The translations under genes were made by a program, and so were the position numbers. A model generated the notes under the pieces. The model ran no database searches. It saw only the letters and a program-made list of their open reading frames with translations, and was not told the origin of the DNA. Below are positions 58,991 to 64,000 of a stretch of DNA of 64,000 bases, piece by piece. Within the stretch, counting starts at the first letter, position 1. Each line of letters opens with the position of its first letter. This stretch comes from Molanna angustata (Eukaryota > Arthropoda > Insecta > Trichoptera > Molannidae). Location: NCBI GenBank assembly GCA_963576475.1, contig OY754969.1, forward strand, positions 26,550,958 through 26,614,957, read 5' to 3'.

Positions 58991-59609
58991 CCATTTCAAA
59001 CAGAAATATCATCACGAGTGTAAACCAATACACAATAAAAAAAATAAACAGTGAAATATAATTCAATGTAATTAATCACTACTTTTACTAACACCAAAAA
59101 AATTGAAGTGTGATATATATGTAAATATATTTTGAGATGTAAAAATTGTGATAATAATTAAAATAAATTTCGGTTAGTAGTTAATTCAATTTTACTGTAA
59201 TACCTTCATGGTCTAAAATAATATATTTAATTTCAATAATATTTTATTTATAAATTGTAAGAACAACTAAAAAAAAACACTAATGATTTAGTAAATTGCA
59301 AAAATATTAACAGCTAAAATATTAGATATTTACAAAAAAAGAAATAGCCAGATTCATAAAAATCAACCGTGAAGTAAACACTACTTAATTTTGATCATCA
59401 TCAAAGTAAGCATAAAAAAACATTTTTCGAGTTTTTAAAACAATGTAGTATATACTAAAGTTGGCTACAATATCCATGTAAAAAAAAATATCAAATCTTT
59501 ATGTGATGTTTTATAGTAATGAAACACATTTTTACTGATGAAAACATGAAACCAAGTTACATTGTAAATTTTTACAAAACTGGCTATGTATAGACACTAT
59601 ATTATAATA

Positions 59610-60804
59610 GGTCAGATAGAAAGTCTTTTCGCATATAGTATGTATTAACTTGTAATGAAATATCTTTGGCTGTACCATTTGTATCTGACTGGTTTTGATG
59701 ACATTAAAAAGGTTACATTTCAAAAAAAGAGCCATTTTAAAATTTTATAACAAAAAAGGAAAAATGCAGATTTTTGCAAAAGTGGAGCAAGATGGGCATA
59801 TCAGTAGTTACTGAGCGAAAGGTCCTGGGTTCAATTCCCGGTGGAGACACAGTTTTTTAATTGTGTTTTCAGTCTGGATCTGTGAGACGGTAAATATCGT
59901 AAGTCTCCAGAATGTGGCAACTTGTTATTGGGTGCATGTTAAATTAATATTATTTGACATAGTACCTGTTAGTTGCCCGAGAAGCAATATCTGGGAATAT
60001 TCCACAAAACAGTTTTCACCCATTTGAAAAATGCTGGGTACAAAAAAACTCGATATTTGGGTGCCACATGAGCTCACTGAAAGAAACCTAATGAACAGTG
60101 TACTCATTTAAGATTCTTTATTGAGACGTAATGAAACCGAACCATTTTGGAAGAGATTGATAACTGGTGATGAAAAGTGGATAACGTACGACAAGAATGT
60201 GCACAAAAGGTTGTGGTCAAAGGTCTGTCAGGCTTCACAGACTGTGACAAAACCTGGGTTAACTCCCAATAAGGTGATGCCGTGTGTATGGTGGGATTGG
60301 AAGGGCATTGATCATTATGAGCTTATACCATCGGGCAGAACCATCAATTCGGATCTCTACTGCCAACAACTGATAAGATTAAAGCAAGAAGTTGAGAGAA
60401 AGCGGCCTGAATTGATCAATAGAAGAGTGTGGTATTTCATCACAATAACGCTAGACCATACACAGCTTTAGCCACTCAGCAAAAATTAACAGAGTTTGGC
60501 TTGGAGGTGTTAATGCATCCGCCATATAGCCCTGACCTTGCACCTTCAGATTTCCACCTGTTTCGGTCTCTTCAGAATTCTTTAGACAGTGTCAGGTTAA
60601 TATCAAGAGAGGACTGCCAAAATTACTTGTCGCGTTTTTTTGATCAGAAGTCCCAAAATTTGTACAGCAATGGGGTCATGTCACTACCTACAAGATGGCA
60701 GAAAGTCATCGAACAAAATGGCACATATATATTTTAATTAAATATAAATAAACTTTGACAAAAATGTCTTTCGTATAAAATGCGAAGAAACTTTTTCCCC
60801 AAAC
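59610..60804 (+). mobile_element. Dead mariner transposon with SINE insert
   Basis: Ends AGGTCAGATAGAAAGTC..TTCGCAT and its inverted partner ATGCGAAGAAACTTTTTCCC..; both CGCAT words lie 27 bases from flanking TA dinucleotides (59608-59609, 60805-60806). Transposase pieces: HELTERNLMNSVLI, stop, DSLLRRNETEPFWKRLITGD, EKWITYDKN, MPCVWWDWKGIDHYELI, then a frameshift and FHHNNARPYTALATQQKLTE, PYSPDLAPSDFHLF. The D,D34D triad is broken: the second Asp (HHDNARP) is Asn. The N-terminal DNA-binding part is largely replaced by the insert at 59.80-59.98 kb. Confidence 0.93.
59800..59985 (+). repeat. SINE family 3 copy inside the mariner
   Basis: TTACTGAGCGAAAGGTCCTG, GGTTCAATTCCCGGTGGAGA (B-box-like), TCAGTCTGGATCTGTGAGAC, GGTAAATATCGTAAGTCTCC, AGAATGTGGCAACTTGTTAT. 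Mariner sequence resumes at about 59,990. Confidence 0.75.
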
Positions 60805-60805
60805 T

Positions 60806-62703
60806 ACTATATTTCTATTGACCTCCACTGAAGCATTCACATTTTTAAGATTATTATTTTCTTAAATATATTGGTATATCACATAAGGATAACTTTACTT
60901 TCGAATTTCATTCTCAATATACAATAGCTTCTAAATAAATCCACTAATGGGGTAATAATATGCAAGGTCTCTTTGGTACAACATATTTTTCAACTAATAT
61001 TTATGAATAATGGCCCAATATCTATTTTACACATCATTCAATAAATTACAGTTAGATTGAAATGAAAAAGAATAATTATCTATGTACAGTAAAGAGTAAA
61101 TATATCTGAAAATCGTTTTCTTTGATTACATAATATAAATAGATAATATAATTTTTTTGACAGAAATGATTTTATGAAATTTAAATTTAGTCTACAAGGA
61201 AATGCACCTTATTCAGACTTGGTTCCTTAAGGTCATTTTCAAACAACATAAGTCTCAATTTCAGTGGAGGTAGATACATATTTATATCAATCATTTGGTT
61301 CAATACTAAAATAACAGAATAAATCTATAATAAATACATATCTAAAAGGATGCAGAAAATTTCTTTGGAAAAAAATCTATTCAATTTTATAAATATGTAA
61401 TATAACTACCTATCCTATTATTTTGTAAATATAGAATTTGAATGCTACATTTTAATGTATCTCTACTGATATGAAGTGAATAAAAAATAAATGACAATTT
61501 AAAATTATAATACTAATTGGTAATAAACAAATGTTTTGGGCTAAATTAATATTAATGTCCTAACTATATATTTATTATGATTATAAAAAATTCCTTCTGA
61601 TTGTACAATTGATCAGAAATAATATTCTTCTTTGAAAACATCACAGTAATTTAATTCTAAATAGGTATTCAAATATTTCTTCAAAAATAACAAACAATTA
61701 AACAACTTATGCTATTTTGGTTTCAGAACACCGATTATAACAAAGTAACAATGGGTTTGGCCAAGTGCTGGTATGCACAAACATGATTTGTCGGGTGATA
61801 TACCTACCCCCTCTAAAATTATAGAAAACATTACTATTCAGATCAAATTCTGCGAGTTAAAAAAATTTTACCCAATGCAAGACCAGCTTCATGAATTAAG
61901 TAGCCAGAATAAGACACTGCCATTCAAAAATAATCTTACATCACATATGTTTATATTAGAAATGAAATATACTTTTGAACGTTTTTGAACATCTAAAGTA
62001 GATACTAACCTGATCTGATCAATTGTATATCAAATTGCAAAGAGTAGAATAACCAACAAGAGAACAATGTAAGTATTATATATAATGATTGCAAAAATCT
62101 CAACACATATAGGTATAATACAATGTCTTTTATGATTTCATATATACCTACACATACAATTCTGAGTTTACATAAATTCTTATTGGTGACACTATATTTG
62201 CTGCTAGTTTTATTAATAGTATTTATAATTAAATATACAGTCACACATCTACTCACAACAATTGATTATATGATTTATATACCTTTGATATTCATATATT
62301 TAAAATTATATAAATGCCTTTCATTACTTATTTTTTATACAAAAAATAGGCAATGAGTTTTTATTAAAAAAAACAAATTTGTTAACGATTTATTTTTTTG
62401 TGTAGTTTTTCTGTCTTGTAAATCACATTTTTTCACTAGTTTAAGAAATGAAAATAAACTAAAGATTGAATAAAAACAGTTTTGCAAAAGAATTTTTTTT
62501 TCAGAAATGTCAAATGCAATTTACAATTTTTTACTGCTTTACTGCATTGTAAGAACATAAAAATAGCTGGAACCTTTTATTAATAAAATGCGCAGTCTGT
62601 AACTGTGTTATTAATTATTATATACATGTTGTGCACATAAAAATTTGATACAGGTATAAAACTTTTAGTTTTTGAAAAGTCAACATTCTAACACCAAAAT
62701 TTC
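60806..62703. other. AT-rich DNA, likely including flippase 3' UTR
   Basis: No repeat family recognised. Since the flippase stop is at 62704 on the - strand, the part next to it is that gene's 3' UTR; its extent is unknown. Confidence 0.45.
62576..62581 (-). terminator. Candidate poly(A) signal for the flippase gene
   Basis: TTTATT on the + strand (AATAAA on -), about 125 nt past the stop at 62704. Several similar hexamers follow in this AT-rich DNA, so this is only the nearest candidate. Confidence 0.3.
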
Positions 62704-62801
62704 CTACATACCACCAGGTTTTGGTATGTTTGTATCGTAGGCTCGAATAACGTCTGTTTGTGTTACTGATCCTCCTTCCTCTTGTGAAAATGCGAAGCCA
62801 T
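62704..62801 (-). CDS. ATP8A: Last coding exon, ATP8A-type P4-ATPase (phospholipid flippase)
   Basis: On the - strand: acceptor ccaaatag, then AT (completing a codon begun in the previous exon) and GFAFSQEEGGSVTQTDVIRA, YDTNIPKPGGM, stop TAG at 62706-62704. The (G)(Y/F)AFS motif sits in the C-terminal autoregulatory tail of ATP8A/Drs2-type flippases, which move aminophospholipids to the cytosolic leaflet with a CDC50 subunit. The catalytic core is outside the window. Phase joins exactly to the upstream exon at 63940. Confidence 0.8.
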
Positions 62802-63939
62802 CTATTTGGGATTTCAAATGAATAAATAAATAATATCAGACTATTTTTTTAAATTATTTACAGTTAATACATACAATGATGAAAAAAGCTATAATTTACT
62901 TGAAGCATTCCATTTGAAAGAAATCAAAATCAATTATTCATAGAAGGAATATAGGAAAAATATGGATATCATATTAAAAATATAATATTGTGAAAATTCT
63001 GACAGTTCATCTTCAATAGTGTAATCTTCAATGAAAAATATACTACATAATTACAATCAAACTATAGTTTTTTTAAAGTGAAGTAAAATAAAACTGAAAT
63101 ATTTTTCATCAGGAACTTGCTTGGCCAACATTAATAGAACACATCTAATGCAATGCTCAATACACCAAAACGTGATTTTGGTGTAACATGTAGCAAGTTC
63201 ACAAAAAATAAAAATTAGGAAAAAAAATCTAATGATTATAATTAAAACTACAATTTATAAGTAGATATGTCTAAAAAAGTAGAGATGAAATAAAAAAAGC
63301 GACTTTATATTTAGTTCCAGCGCCCCAATTTTTTTTTGTTGGCCTGTGTAATAAATATATCTCTCTAAAAAATATGGCCTATTTGAAAGATTTATTTCAA
63401 TCAAAAATAAAGGTTCATTAGTTTGTCGGAATATTAAATAACACATAAACAACTTGCCAAAAATATTTGGGATATTATTGAACTTTGCATATTGTTTTTT
63501 TCATAGAAAAAGTGTCCAAAATGTGAAATAACACATTGTGTAAATAAACTAATTCAGCAGTGTGTATTCACAAACACAAAAAGCCTTGAAAATGTTCAAT
63601 TTTCAAGAAACTGCATGTGATTTAAGTCAGATGCAATCATTGGTGGAGATGAGACATCTTAGTTTTGAAAACATTATTATTAGCCACCAGTTAATATGGT
63701 ATTATTACTTGAGAGTGCTAAATTTAACAATGTAAGATTAAAAAAATTATTGCTTTAGCTATATGTGACTATATCACAATCCATCATGCACACAAAATTG
63801 TTCTGGATTATCATTACAAACATTATTGTGAAAATTAAAACAGAAACATATGTATTGTGTTTTTAAGTATGAAATATGTATTTGAAATCATATATCTAAC
63901 ATGAAAAATTGATAATAAATAATAATTTATTGTACTCAC
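62802..63939 (-). other. Last intron of the ATP8A-type gene
   Basis: Bounded by GTGAGT (63939 side) and ..AAATAG (62802 side) on the - strand. AT-rich; I see no repeat family or open frame of interest. At 63163-63186 a short inverted word (ACCAAAACGTGATTTTGGTG) could form a small hairpin. Confidence 0.6.
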
Positions 63940-64000
63940 GAGATAACTCCACTTCCATATTTACCCTTGTGTTTGATCGGCGGCTGAATACACTTCTGAC
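63940..64000 (-). CDS. ATP8A: Penultimate coding exon (cut by window edge), ATP8A-type P4-ATPase
   Basis: On the - strand reads VRSVFSRRSNTRVNMEVELS and one base, then donor C|GTGAGT. Joins the last exon as C+AT (His), giving ...VELS-H-GFAFSQ. This is the cytosolic C-terminal tail of the flippase. The 5' part of the exon and the rest of the gene lie beyond 64,000. Confidence 0.75.

Noticed and set aside
61773..62356. Small frames between the mariner and the flippase gene
   Set aside because: Short, AT-driven, no motif, and they overlap the expected 3' UTR of the flippase gene.

Overview
The window looks like arthropod nuclear DNA, most likely a moth or butterfly. It is very AT-rich, its genes have many short exons with GT..AG introns, and the introns are packed with non-LTR retrotransposon pieces, tRNA-derived SINEs, TIR/foldback elements and a dead mariner. 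There are no operons, ribosome binding sites, CRISPR arrays or prokaryotic genes. Placement in Lepidoptera is inferred from general character (abundant TACCTAC-type words, element types), not from a diagnostic gene.

One large gene fills positions 3,626-48,564 on the + strand. I rebuilt it by hand as 22 coding exons whose splice phases all agree, giving about 1,903 residues (1,844 if one symmetric exon is skipped). The protein belongs to the ankyrin-repeat BTB/POZ family of vertebrate BTBD11 (ABTB3) and ABTB2. It has a long lineage-specific N-terminus, low-complexity Ser/Gly regions, a conserved histone-fold-like helical region, ankyrin repeats and a C-terminal BTB domain. The first coding exon is separated from the rest by a 16.9-kb intron. 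Its apparent stop codon (TAA at 4,961) overlaps the splice donor and is followed at once by a poly(A) signal, so an N-terminal-only isoform is possible.

A second gene enters from the right edge on the - strand. Its last two coding exons (64,000-63,940 and 62,801-62,704) encode the C-terminal tail of an ATP8A-type P4-ATPase (phospholipid flippase), including the GFAFS autoregulatory motif. The two genes converge on a 14-kb stretch that holds only mobile-element remnants and AT-rich DNA.

The rest is a layered transposon record. Region 1-2,160: a TIR element copy (called R1 here), a long (AT)n tract and a foldback element rich in ATCGGCCGAT. Region 6,050-8,630: an R1 copy split by one TIR element that is itself split by a second copy of the same element. 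Region 13,565-15,742: an R1 copy split by a 5'-truncated LINE with a 12-bp target duplication. Region 24,985-27,920: a LINE reverse transcriptase split by two tandem copies of a repeat carrying an 18-bp minisatellite. Regions 33.2-34.5, 37.2, 42.4, 43.5 and 55-56 kb: more LINE pieces. Region 59.6-60.8 kb: a mariner with frameshift and active-site loss, containing a SINE fragment. SINE families recur throughout, and one of them shares its 3' tail with a LINE fragment in the same window.
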